Below are positions 32,168 through 43,727 of a stretch of DNA of 64,000 nucleotides, piece after piece. How positions within the stretch are numbered: position 1 is the stretch's first letter; each line of letters opens with the position of its first letter. Source of the stretch: Vigna angularis (lineage: Eukaryota; Streptophyta; Magnoliopsida; Fabales; Fabaceae); the NCBI RefSeq assembly GCF_016808095.1, contig NC_068975.1:186001-250000 (forward strand), given 5' to 3'. The notes below the pieces were generated by a model. That model worked only from the letters and a program-made list of their open reading frames with translations. It had not been told where the DNA came from and made no database searches. The position numbers and the translations under genes are program-made.

Positions 32168-34038
32168 TTATCTTTCAGCCCTTGGGTTTGCAAATACATC
32201 TTCTTCTTTATCCTTGTGGTATATTTGTAGGAAATTTTCGTCGATCATATCTTGGAGAATGCTTCTAAACCTGGTACACTCATTAATGATATGTTCGGCT
32301 CCTGGACAGATTCCATATGCCTCGCCGAGGCCATCTCCACCCCTTAACAAACCCAATCTTATCAGCGTTTCAAAAATGACCTTTTTAGAACTACAAATTT
32401 TACTAACATCCTGCACTAGCCTGTGTCGTCCAACCTCGATGGAATTTGTTGAGGTATTTTCGTGCTCGGCAAGGGGATTGACTTCAACACTAGGTTTGTC
32501 TTCTTGGAACTTCAGCCATCCTGCATCAATTAGAGATTGTATTGTGAATTTAAGAGAGGCGCATCCTTCGGTCGAATGGCCAATGGCTCCCCCGTGAAAA
32601 TCGCATCTCGCACTTGCATCAAAACTTTTAGGGTATGGAGGATGTAAGGGTTTCATTGGACGAATAGCGGCCAAACTCTTCTTAAGGAGATGAGGTAACA
32701 AATTTGTATACGTCATAGGAATGGGAGTGAAAATTTTCAATTGGTTCCTCCTGGCATTAGCACTTTGACCAACATTCTGATCTGGACCTAAACCGGCTCC
32801 AGTGCCCCTGCATTAGCCTGTTGTGGTTGATAATATCCTGGTGGTTGAGATATTGTTTGGGGACCAGACACTGTATTGTTCACATAAGGAGGGTAACTCA
32901 AACTTGGTTGATAAATATGAGTGGGCACATGACCTTCCCATATGGGTATTGTTGACGTTGCATGTACTCCCCCTTCTTTCTCTTTTTCCGGATTAAAAAT
33001 GGATTTTTTTGGAGTGGTGGCTTGAGATGTAATTTTCCCATTCTTCAACCCAATCTCGATTCTTTCGCCTATGATGATAATATCAGCGAAATTGGAAGTC
33101 ATATTTCCAATCATATGCTCATAAAAAGGTGGTTGTAGTGTACTCACAAACATTGCAACCATCTCTTTGTCGTATAGAGGTGGCTCAACCTGCGCTGCCA
33201 ATTCTCTCCATCGTTGCACGTATTCTTTAAAAGACTCATCATCTTTCTTTGCCATATGGTGCAATTGTAACATGTCTAGCGCGACATGCATGTTGTATTT
33301 GTACTGTCTTACAAAGGCATCTGCCAAATCTGTCCAAGAATAGATATGAGAGGATTCCATATGTGTATACCAACTCAACGCTGCTTCAGCCAAACTATCT
33401 TGAAAGAAATGAATAAGTAGTTTATCGTCGTATGCGTAGGCAGCCATTTTTCGACAAGACATGGTCAAATGGTTCTTAGGGCATGTGTTTCCCTTGTATT
33501 TCTCAAATTCTGGCACCTTAAACTTGTGTGGAATGGTCACTCCTAAAGCCAAACTCAACCTTGCCACGTCACTAAACCCGTAACTTTCAAATCCTTCTAT
33601 GGCTCTCAGTCTACCTTCTAGAACTTCAAGTTTATCCTTCGCTTCTTCTACGTTCGCATGCAAAGTAGCATCTTATGCGACAATTGTGTGGGGAAGCTTG
33701 GAGGTTTCATTTAGTTTTGCCTCAATTGTGTGGATAGGCCCCTGGGTACTAATGGGAAGTACATTGCTAGTTACGGGAAAAGCCAAAGAAGTATGCTCTG
33801 CCTCTGAATGATCTCCAATAGACGGTGTGTAACCTGGTTGTAAACCATACATTGGAAATGTGAATTGTGTGCCCACAGCGTCATGTACTCGAGTGTGAGC
33901 ATTATCATCAACCTTTGCAAACGAAGTCTCTCCTGCGGTTTTCATGGCTTTCAACGCTTCTAAAATTTGACTGACTTGATCCTTTAACTTACTAATATCG
34001 GCCTTTATAGTTTCATGTTCCTCTTCTCAATCTTCCAT
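32168..34038 (-). pseudogene. Tat/Ogre-like gag pseudogene
   Basis: The likely start is the ATG at 34038 (MED then TGA). The frame continues EEEHETIKADISKLKDQVSQ…LEALKAMK, with another stop at 33673 and no frame change into MHANVEEAKDKLEVLEGRL. The gag domain reads FKVPEFEKYKGNTCPKNHL, LAEAALSWYTHMESSHIYSW, DLADAFVRQYKYN and ESFKEYVQRWRELAAQV. After a shift near 32760, the distal part reads CDFHGGAIGHSTEGCASLK followed by QSLIDAGWLKF, which is the Tat/Ogre gag C-terminal zinc-finger-like block, and ends at 32168. Two nonsense codons and one frameshift disable it. Confidence 0.85.
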
Positions 34039-35902
34039 AGCTTTGCAGTTTGCTCGAGTCTTATAAGGATGTCGTGGAAGTTTTGCCGTTGTTTTTTTCT
34101 TAAACTTTATATTGTTTTTATTAACTTGGATTAGATGAAAACGAATTATGCGAAAATGCATAAATGATGCATGCTAAAAATAAACGGAAAGCACAGAAAA
34201 GTTGAAAGTGGTAAGGATTTAAAGGACACTAGATAGCCACGTTGGCGTGTAATATGTGAATATGAGATACAACACACCAAAAGGATGTTGGTGTTTGGTA
34301 AAATAAGTATGGAGATATGTATCCATGAATGTCAAAGCTGCCCTAGTTTTTAGGCATGGGTTTTTTCATGATAGGGAATGGGTATGGAAAGGATTTATCG
34401 AAAAAGAATTGCCCCAATTGGTTTGATTTTCTTTTGCATGCTTTTGGTTAGTTAGGGAGTTCCCAAATAGTATAAGCGAGAATAACTTTGGCAAGACCAA
34501 TATGCTATAGTTTGTGGGTAGTAATAGTGTTTGTTAGAGCCAAACTCTTTTTCTTTTGGGGAAGGCTGGAGGATGAGTGTTTTCAAGCAATACACACACA
34601 TGTCTCAACAGAAAATGCTATTGGTTATTTAAAATATTTGGTCGCAAAAACGTATGATAATAAATTACTCAAAATATAACGATTTCCCTTTCTATGTTTT
34701 TTTTTGCGAAACGAAAATGATAAAACTTTTTGAGAAATATTTTTTTTATATTTTCCTCTTATCACATTCGTTTTTTTTCAAGAAATTGAATTTGAAGAAA
34801 ACTATCAACTGGGCCCAATGAGCTTAAAAAAAATTCTTGTTACAGTGAAATGAAAATTAAGTTTGTCATTTTCATTTTTACCTCTTTGTGTTTTGAAATT
34901 TTGATTTCTTTTTTCAAAAACAAATCTTTCTAAATATTATTGATGAATTATTTCTTAAATAACATGATGTCAACCTGACTTGTTCAAACACGTTTTTTTT
35001 TTAATTTTTAAGACTCAAAATAGGTTACAAAGAATGATACTTATTTTTTTTGATGAAGAAACATGTCTACACATTAAATTATGATCGCCTTATTTTTGAA
35101 ATCTTAACTTAGATAAGTTGCCCCTGATTTGTTTATATTCATTTTCAATTTTTTTATTTTTTTTGCTAAAAAGATTGCTTGTGATCACTTTGACATAGTG
35201 CCCCTTATAAACTGAATTTTTCTATTTTCGCGATTTCATGTCATACATGCTTCAAAAGAAGGTGAATTAATTCAATTGATTAAAAAGTGTTTATTTTTCC
35301 TTATTTATTTATGCATTAAAGCATGACAATTTTGTTCTTGTTTTTTTCATTTAAATAAAAATAAGACACATTTATTGTTATGTATAAAGAAAATGAAGGA
35401 AAATGATAAAAATGTTGCTAATGCATATGATGCATGAAGATGTCTATGCCAAAATAATGATTAAAAGACAACATGTTTTATGTTTTTAAGGTAGGTCCAA
35501 CATGAGCTATGGTCCTTTTCACAGCTTTTCCACAACAGTTGAAACGCAACTAGGTGTGAAATTGCATGTAAAGAGAACAGACACTGACTGGGGTTCTCAC
35601 GATAGCCAAACAGGAAATAGTCCAAACGTGACACCGCTACACAACCCCTCTAATTCTATGTTACACTCAAACCTGGGTATAGGGTCCCACTCATGATATG
35701 CAAAGTAATAATAATAATAAAAAAACGAGTATAAATAAATTACCAAAATAAATAAAGACAAACATATATAATAAATAAAGGGAAAATAAATAAAATAGAA
35801 TAAAATAAAATGCAATAAAATAAAATAAAACAAAAAACAAAACTAAAAATAAAATCACATCAATTTTGAACATTTAATCAACAAGGCCTAATTCTCTAGC
35901 GT
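34039..35902. other. 5' leader of the Tat/Ogre-like element
   Basis: 1.9 kb of AT-rich DNA between gag and the primer site without a supportable ORF. Long untranslated leaders, sometimes with an extra ORF, are usual in this lineage; no extra ORF survives here. A poly-A/T-rich 'aataaaataaaa' run lies at about 35780-35850. Confidence 0.6.
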
Positions 35903-35921
35903 CCCTAGTGGAGTCGCCATC
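35903..35921 (-). other. primer-binding site of the Tat/Ogre-like element
   Basis: Minus strand reads TGGCGACTCCACTAGGGAC two bases inside the LTR. This is close to the tRNA-Arg-derived site (TGGCGACTC…GGGGA) known from Ogre elements. Confidence 0.75.
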
Positions 35922-37175
35922 TGTCGTAACCGGGATCGCGACGCGACAGCGAGCAGAAAACAAACGGGTTTGAGAAAAAGGTTTTGGGAGTCGCCACCAT
36001 AATTTATTATGGAAAAACTATGGAAAACCATAAAATAAGACATGGTCTATGAAAAGAGATTTTCAGGTTCAGGAATCGATTACGCGTAAGGAAGGTATTA
36101 GCACCCTATCGCGCCTGCCCAAAGGCAATACCTTTAAATAAATGTATAAAGTTGACGTGATTTTTCAAAATGTTTAAATTTCCCTAAATAAATAAATAAA
36201 GCTATTAAGAAACAAAAAAAATATTTTTTGTTTTATGAACCCGACAAGAATTGACCTTGGTCCTACGTACATCCATTTATAATGGACAATCAGGGATCAC
36301 GTAGTTTTTTATCTAGAAAAAGGTTTGTGAGTTTGTTTAAAAATTATTATTGATTGATTTAGATTTTTGAAAAGTGAATCCAAAAAAGGATTTGGTTTAA
36401 CAACATCTTTTTTTGGTTTGGAAGATTTTGTATTTTTTATTTAAGAATGGTGGGAAAAAGAAATAAACCGGCCATAGGCCGACACATTCTTATAAAAACA
36501 TTATGATTTAAAAAAAAACATTACTTGTGTGTAGGAAAAAAAATACCTTTAAAAAAAACTTCAGAGTACAATAAAAAGAGAACAAGAATGGTGTAGAGGT
36601 GACATATATACCTTTTTAGCTTTCAGTACTCTCGTCTTTCTTTCTTCTTTGATGATTGTCGTTGACAGAACCCTTATGGGTGAGAACCTATTTTTTTTTT
36701 ATACTCTCTTTCTATTATTTCTACATACTTTTGTCTCTTTTTTTTTTCGTCCCCCTTTTTCTATAGCAGAATGCGTATTTATATACACACATTGTAATAT
36801 TATGGAAATTTTGTCTTAATTGTGAATTAATTGACAATAAAACAAAATAGGGAAAGAAAAGGTCTTGGTTGCCAGAAAAACAAATTAAATAATATTTAAA
36901 ACATTGATTGTCATTATTGTCAGAAAATTATATTTTTCTCTTTAAAAAACTCACATAACAAATTATATTAATATACTATTTTAATTATTGTTTATAATTA
37001 TTAACCTAATATTAATTAAAATTATTATCATATTAGACTAACATTTCAAAAAAAATATTATGTTTAATATTAAAATTATTATTTTATCCCTCTTTACCCA
37101 CCATTAATTATTATTCTCTTATTTTTTATTATTTTTTTAAATATTTACGTACACGGACGAAATTAAGTGTTAACA
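35922..37175 (-). repeat. right LTR (5' LTR) of the Tat/Ogre-like element
   Basis: TGTCGTAACCGGGATCGCG … AGTGTTAACA, 1254 bp, pairs with 28903-30161. Confidence 0.85.
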
Positions 37176-37610
37176 TAGAGCCATGCTAATACGGATCCAC
37201 AGGAGCAATCCTCACAAAATCTAAGCCTCTTGAGTCTTGATGACATATTGGGCTCGGTAAGTTCTTGTCATTAACATATACACACTTATAAGGAAAAAAT
37301 CACTTTCTTTACTTTCCTCTGCTCATTCTAATGTAAATGGTAATTTCTGTTTTTATATTTAAATTTTAATTATTAAAAATTGAAGTAATGAATTTTATCA
37401 TAAAAGTGGACAATGTATTCTGCTCGTCCTCTTGTGAACAATTTATTCTAATTATAAAAATGATATTATGTGAAGGTTTCGGAGACAACAAATCAAGTAG
37501 GAAGAATTTCTATTTCACACCGTTTGACATGCCACGTGTGTGAGAAAATTGTTTGGAAGAGGACGTGTGTTAGAGGTGGACAAGTGGCAGAGGATGTAGA
37601 AAGTAGAAGT
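37176..37610 (+). pseudogene. unidentified multi-exon gene fragment, 3' part
   Basis: The frame broken at 28902 resumes as SHANTDPQEQSSQNLSLLSL then DDILGS, ending at a GT splice site (gctcg|gtaagt, 37257). Splicing to an AG at about 37478 gives VSETTNQVGRISISHRLTCH… open to a stop near 37620. Three exons in one frame with correct splice signals argue for a real gene piece; a stop in the 5' part shows decay. I cannot name the family. Confidence 0.4.
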
Positions 37611-37859
37611 ATTCTTAAGTGACAAGGATGTAGAAAGTAGAAGTATTCTATATAAGAATTGTTTGTTATCTTTATTTATTTTTGTATATTATTTTTCTGA
37701 TAATTGTATGTGATTTTTTATTTTATTTAGCATATGCTCAATGCTTAATAAATAGTTTGATTTGTTATTTGAGTATTAAATTTATTTTATTGGTTAGTCT
37801 TTTTTTTATTGAAATTTTCAAGATACTGGCTCAGTTTAAAAGAGAACTGAGACGAAAAG

Positions 37860-38096
37860 TACTTAAATAAAAAAGGGGGCAAAATTTTACTGCTTAGGTT
37901 ATTTTTGAACCGAGGCAATCATACCCCTTTTGCCTCCGTTAGTTTTGAACTGAGGCAAAATTCTATCTTTTTTGTCTCGGTTCACAACCGAGGTAAAAAA
38001 GGATAGACTTTTTGCCTCGCCTATATATGTCTCAGTTCCAGAATCGTTGTCTATGGACAAAAATAACCGTTGTCGTTTCCCTGAACTGTACTAGTG
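37860..38096. mobile_element. terminal region of a CACTA-like transposon
   Basis: The block ends at 38096 with tgtactagtg; read on the other strand this is CACTAGTACAGTTCAGGG, a CACTA terminal motif. The preceding 200 bp hold inverted subterminal words (gaaccgaggcaa, ttgcctcc, tgaggcaaaa, ctcggttcacaaccgag). No transposase and no matching left end were found. The gene exons at 37176-37610 lie immediately inside. Confidence 0.6.
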
Positions 38097-38880
38097 AATG
38101 ATGGAGTTAATGGTTCGGTGATGCTCATGGTGTATTTCAGGATTGGGATAATCATGATGGTTGTGTATATATGATGATGGTCATGGTATTTGACACACTC
38201 TAAGTTATGCTATGTTGATAGTGATGTTACCATAATGGTTATAGTAGTAGTTAACATAGGTGCTAATGAGATGATAGACCAAAGTTCTATGTGTGAGATG
38301 TTAGTGATGACATCAAGGATTAGAAATCAAGGATCAATGATGGAAGTTTGAGGATCGGGGATCGAAGATCAAGTAATTCATTATGATTGAATTGTTTATG
38401 TTAGAGGATTAAGAATTATATTGTTATTACTACTATGTATGAGTTGTTTGATTATGCTTGATATAATCAGAAGGTATGTATCTTGTTGTGTGTTTGATTA
38501 TGGTTGATATAATCAAAAGGTATGTATCTTATTGTGTGTTTGATTATACTTGATATAATGTATGTATCTTTTTATTATGATTGTTTTATCAGTAGCTTAC
38601 CCCATACATTTTTGTGTGTGTGCATGTGAATGCAATGATCATATAATGTGTGATGCTATACATGAGTAAATTACTTTTGAACTTTGAGACAATGTAAGTG
38701 AAGTCATTTTATTTCCTTTGTTATTTTCATTGAACAAATGTTTTGGAACTATTCTGTTTTATGCACGTTTAAATATTTAGATTTTTGAAAACATGTTTAT
38801 GCGGAATGATAATGTTTTGAAATTTTTTACGAGATTTTGTAAACCTGTGAATTCTTAAATTTGAGGTGTTAAATTAATCG
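38097..38880 (+). repeat. gypsy LTR-like repeat, unoccupied paralogue of the Tekay target
   Basis: Homologous to 7665-8034 plus 18565-18880, with the uninterrupted sequence cagtagcttaccccatac at about 38590-38608, exactly where the Tekay element sits in the other copy. It ends '…tttgaggtgttaa'. Upstream 38100-38220 extends the repeat beyond what survives at 7665. Confidence 0.75.
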
Positions 38881-39552
38881 TGTTTTATTGTAAACTAAAT
38901 TAAGTTTGATTATTATTTAAATGTGATGGTTGAGTTTGCATGGTATAACCGCTTGATCATTGGGTGGACTCGTTGACATTTGACTATGTGGACAGTTTGA
39001 TCGTAGGTTAAACGAATGATCATATAATAGAGATGACAATTTATTATTAAACTAATCCTTAGACAATAAATGTAAAACTTTAAATTTAATAACAAATTAT
39101 AAATGTAAAAAATATAAGTTAAGAGCGTGTTTTATTTACTTAGATGTATATTAAGAATCATATTGTCATTAAACAAAATAATCATATGCCAATCTACGTA
39201 TCAGGTTAGTTAATTAATAATGATATATGAAGCATTTTAGATAATAAATTAGAATAAAGGAATTTAGATAATTTGAAAAAAAAACTTTAACTAATTTTCC
39301 TTCAAGCAAAAAACATACGTTATTATTTTCTAATTGTTTTTGTTCAATACCGCAAAACATAATTACAGAGTCATTATTTATTCTCAGGGCTACAGATTAG
39401 CCACGAAAGAGGCAAATAAATCACCTTATTTAAATGGTGAATGTGCTCGGCCATGTGTCGCGTCATTTATTTTAAAAAGATTAACACCTAATCAAGTTTG
39501 ATGCTAACCATTTTTGTTTTAATTAAACATAATTATGGTTTAACAATTTTCT
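38881..39552. other. upstream region of the glycosyltransferase gene
   Basis: AT-rich DNA with no ORF of note. A GC-richer patch near 39448-39470 (gctcggccatgtgtcgcgtc) contains a CATGTG E-box-like word and could hold regulatory sites, but nothing decisive is seen. Confidence 0.4.
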
Positions 39553-39561
39553 TTATATAAG
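39553..39561 (+). promoter_or_regulatory. TATA box of the UGT85-type gene
   Basis: TTATATAAG lies 79 bp ahead of the ATG at 39632 and is followed by a leader with typical CACA/CTCA words. The spacing fits a short 5' UTR of about 45-50 nt. Confidence 0.65.
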
Positions 39562-39631
39562 AGTGAATGATGAAAGCTAAACAAGACTTCACTGCCTAAC
39601 CACAGTTTTCTATACCTCACACTCAACAAAA

Positions 39632-42191
39632 ATGGAGTCCTTTCATAGCTCAAAGCCTCACATCGTATGCGTACCGTACCCAGCGCAGGGCCATGTAAAT
39701 CCCCTCATGAAATTCGCGAAACTCCTTCATTGCAAGGGTTTCCACGTAACCTTTGTGAACACTGAGTTCAACCACAATCGTTTTGTGAGATCCCATGGAG
39801 CAGACTTTGTTAAGGGCCTCCAAGATTTCGTATTTGAGACCATACCAGATGGATTGCCTCCTTCTGATAAGGATGCAACTCAGGACATTCCATTGCTCTG
39901 TGATTCAACCAGAAAAAACTGTTATAGCCCTTTCAAAGAGTTGGTGTTGAAGCTTAACTCTTCTGGTGATGTGCCTTCAATCACTTGCATAGTTGCTGAT
40001 GGGGTTATGGGCTTTGCTGCAACGGTTGCAAAGGATCTGGGCATACCAGAAGTTCAACTTTGGACAGCCTCAGCATGCGGTTTTGTGGGATATTTGCAAT
40101 ATGATGATCTGGTTGACAGAGGCATCGTTCCATTCAAAGGTACGTTTTTTGTTTTTATGCTCTGTAAAGTATTAATTAGTATTATGAATTCCTTTTAGAT
40201 TCTGCAATTCAAAAATCTTCTAAACTCAGTAATCTAAATGTCTTTTGGATTAAGGAACCCTGGATAATAACTTCATATTTAATGAACTTACAAATCTACA
40301 AGTTCATTATAACCTTTTTTTTATCTTATTATTTATACTTATAATTTTCTACTATCTTAGTTCAGATTTTGGATTAAAGTAAAAATTAAAAATATTATAT
40401 TTAAATTGTACAATTTCAAACAATATAAGTAAAATTGTCTGATATCTTAGTTCAGATTTTGGATTGAAGATCACATCTCTCATTAAAAATACTTAATACT
40501 TAATAACAAAATCAACATAAAATTCACTTGAAAAAACTAAAAGTTTTAGACATTCAACAGAATAATTTTTTAATAAGAATCAATTAGAAAATTTTAAATT
40601 CATAAAAAGTTTACAACTTAATTAAGTTGTTTCTTTATTTCTCATGTAAAGAAGTGTCAGAAATTATGAGAAAAGATAGGTCAAATTATAGAACAATCAA
40701 ATGGGAGGAACTAAATTGAAAAAATATACAAATTTTGGACATTTGGACACACAACAATTTCCTTTTAAGTTAAAAATATCTAAATGTAGAAAAGATTTAA
40801 AATTTAATTAAAACAAATAAAATTCATGTTTTAATCCTTTATTTTTTATTATCAAGCATTGTAAAGCTATTTCACATCTGAATTATATATTTATTATATT
40901 CTGTTTTTTTTTTCTGAACAATTATAAACAAAGCAATTGGTTGCCCAACACATATAGAAAGGGTGATATATACAAAATAAAGAAAAGATAAATGTCACCT
41001 TATCACATCTTTTCCTGCAAAAACCTACCGAAACAAACATATTTCCTTCTGACTATTTATCTTCAATCCCAAAACAATACAATAGATTGAATTTAACAAA
41101 TAAACAAAATTGAATCCTAATTATAAAGTTTTGTTGATTTAATTTAACAAAAGTATGACTTGATAGATTTAAAAACTAAAAATTTACTGAATAATTAAAT
41201 GAATACTCACTATGAATAATGGATTTCACTTTTTGATCAATCATAATCCATATGCACTTAATTACTCATATATTATAGGTTGATTCGTTAGGAGAGACGT
41301 ACGGAACTAGAAGTACAGATTGAAGTAGCTTTGTTGATTACCTTCTTTTCAAGATATTCAAAGAGCTCATAAGTTTAATTTAAATATCAATTTTTTGTAT
41401 GTCTATTTTCTTAAAGATATTTTTATTTTATAACTTCAATTAATATTATAAGTTTAGGATAAAAAACAAATGCTAAATTTATTTTTTTAACAGCAACGAA
41501 AAAGTTTACAAATATACAAAATATTTACATAATTATAATGAAAAAAAAACAAAGAGTGAATGAAGCAAAGAAAGAATAAAAAAACCTATCTAATTATATT
41601 ATTATAAAATTTCTAATAATCTCCATGTTATTTCCGCCCGTGATCTACAATTAGAGAAAAATCCTAACTTCTTGAAGTCTAATTGTCGTTACATCATGCA
41701 TTTCAATTAGGCCGGCATAAAAGCAATACAAAAAAAGTATAATAAGAAAAATAGAATAAGAAAAGTATAATACGAAATATCTCATGCATCGCGCACACTA
41801 TAAAACGAACTGTAGAGAAATAAAAACATTTTTTCTATAATTTGAATAGGCAGTGCATATTCTATAAGTTCGTATATTCCTTTTCATTATTTTTACATAT
41901 GTTAGGCATGAATGATTTTGCAATTTAATATTTTTTTAGTGGAGCTGTTGTATGATTGAAAGTTCAAAGTCCAATTCTTCCAGCTCTACAACTGTTTCTA
42001 ACCATTATTTAACTCAAAGTATCTACCAAATAAATTGAAAAACAATATATATATTCAAATAAATAAATGAGTGTCGAGGCAATAAAAACAAACACAGAAT
42101 CTTCCGGCTGTACACTTGTTTCCATAAAATATTTTATTCAAAATATCTACTTCACTTACCGTGCATTATCAAATAAAATAAACTAAAAGAT

Positions 42192-42264
<73 letters not shown>

Positions 42265-43357
42265 TAAAGATTTTACTACATATTTTATATGTCCTTATCA
42301 TTTATACAGTATATTTAATCATTTTACATATTTAGAATTCAAGGTCACATATATTCAAAATAGTTAACAATGTTAGTACGTCATACATACAGTATAATTT
42401 CTTTTTGTGAAATATGCAGATGAAAATTTTGAGATTGATGGGAGCTTGAATCAAAGTTTAGATTGGATCTCTGGAATGAAAAACATTAGACTGAAGGACA
42501 TTCCATCTTTTATTCGAGTCACAACTTTGGATGATATTATGTTTGATTTCTTGGGTTCTGAGGCAAAAAATTGCTGGAGATCTTCTTCAATCATTATAAA
42601 CACATTCGAAGACTTAGATGGAGAAGCCCTCGATGCCCTTAGGGCAAAGAACCCAAACATATATACCATTGGTCCACTTGACTTGCTTGGTAGGCATTTT
42701 CCTGAGAAAGACAAGGGTTTCATGTCAGGTGGATCAAGCTTATGGAAGAATGACTCAAACTGCTTAACTTGGTTAGACCAATGGGAACCCAACTCAGTGG
42801 TATATGTTAATTATGGAAGTATTACAGTAATGACCAATCATCACTTGAAAGAATTTGCTTGGGGATTAGCAAATAGCAACCTACCTTTCTTATGGATCAA
42901 AAGAGCAGATGTAGTACTGGATGAATCTGCAGCTTTGCCACAAGAATTCTTTGATGAGATCAAGGATAGGGGATATATAACAAGTTGGTGCATGCAAGAG
43001 GAAGTGCTTTCTCATCCATCTGTTGGGGTTTTTCTAACCCATTCTGGATGGAATTCTACCCTTGAAAGCATTTCTGCTGGTGTGCCTATGATCTGTTGGC
43101 CTTTCTTTGCTGAGCAACAAACAAATTCTAGGTACGTGAGCGCAAATTGGGGAATAGGAATGGATGTTAATCACGATGTGAAGAGAGAAGAGATAACCAA
43201 GCTTGTGACAGAAATGATGAAAGGAGAAAAAGGAATGCAAATGAGACGGAAATCCTTAGAATGGAAGAAGAAAGCAGTGAGAGCTACTGATGTTGGAGGA
43301 TCATCATACAACAACTTCTACAAATTAACGAAGGAAGTTTTTCACCATGCTATTTAA
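39632..43357 (+). CDS. UDP-glycosyltransferase, UGT85 type (two exons: 39632-40139, 42420-43357)
   Basis: Transfers a sugar, usually glucose from UDP-glucose, to small acceptors in the cytosol; the acceptor cannot be told from sequence. Joined exons give 481 residues, the normal family length. Exon 1 ends after GIVPFK with GT at 40140. Exon 2 begins after aatatgcag with [10 protein letters not shown], the intron position typical of UGT85 genes. Catalytic His21 sits in [10 protein letters not shown] and its partner is probably Asp123 (VADGVMGF). The 44-residue PSPG sugar-donor box runs from Trp359 to Gln402 and has two departures from consensus: WCMQ for WCPQ, and HSGWNS for HCGWNS (Ser378). 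The intron is 2280 bp and includes a TA microsatellite. There is no frameshift or stop, so it is probably functional. Surrounding DNA is all transposons. Confidence 0.92.
40140..42419 (+). other. intron of the UGT85-type gene
   Basis: 2280 bp, GT…AG, AT-rich, with no ORF or recognisable element. A TA repeat occupies 42194-42262, within 160 bp of the acceptor site. Confidence 0.85.
42194..42262. repeat. (AT)n microsatellite in the UGT intron
   Basis: A pure AT dinucleotide run of about 69 bp shortly upstream of the 3' splice site; probably length-variable. Confidence 0.95.
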
Positions 43358-43523
43358 GTCCTCTTTTTATGATCAAGTGTAGTAGGATAACGGTCTTTTT
43401 CTTCAATTAAGACTATGTATGAACTTGTAATGGAGAAGATGGATAAGTGAACTAGTTAAATTTTATTTTATTGCAAGGTATGTGATGACATTAGTTTACT
43501 TAAACGATATTTTAATTGCAGAC
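43358..43523. other. 3' flank of the UGT gene
   Basis: 166 bp between the stop and the copia LTR, containing the probable 3' UTR and AT-rich possible poly(A) signals (attaaattttattttatt near 43457). The copia element lies very close to the gene's end. Confidence 0.5.
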
Positions 43524-43722
43524 TGATAGAAGGCTAAAAGCAAGCCTATGCAGAAGAGGTGAAAATGAGGCAGAGAAAGAATAGAAATATTTGACAGAGA
43601 GAAAGTAATACGCTGTATTATTTACTGATATGAAACACTGATATATACACAGTATATGTAGTTTGAATAAAAGAAAGTAACTAACTAAACTAACAACTTG
43701 AATTATACATATATCCAATACA
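43524..43722 (-). repeat. short 3' LTR of the copia element
   Basis: Minus strand reads TGTATTGGATATATG … GCCTTCTATCA, about 199 bp with TG…CA ends. It lies directly after the polypurine tract AATTAAGGAGGTG (43735-43723). The 5' LTR is not in the window, so the outer end at 43524 is inferred only from the CA motif. Confidence 0.6.
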
Positions 43723-43727
43723 CCTCC

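Larger units (their letters stand above)
28903..37175 (-). mobile_element. Tat/Ogre-like gypsy element with large internal deletion
   Basis: 8.3-kb element with LTRs at 28903-30161 and 35922-37175. The minus-strand primer site TGGCGACTCCACTAGGGAC (35903-35921) fits the tRNA-Arg-type site used by Tat/Ogre elements. A gag pseudogene (34038-32168) and a collapsed pol remnant (31660-31047) remain. Flanks are gagag on the left (28898-28902) and tagag on the right (37176-37180), a one-mismatch target-site duplication. The LTRs differ at many positions and indels, so the insertion is older than the Tekay and LARD copies. It interrupts an unidentified gene fragment. Confidence 0.8.

Noticed and set aside
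35691..35873. Possible small membrane protein on the minus strand
   Set aside because: Translation of an 'aataaaataaaa' low-complexity run in the Tat/Ogre-like leader.
42451..42792. 113-codon minus-strand ORF in the UGT gene
   Set aside because: Antisense shadow of exon 2; no domain.
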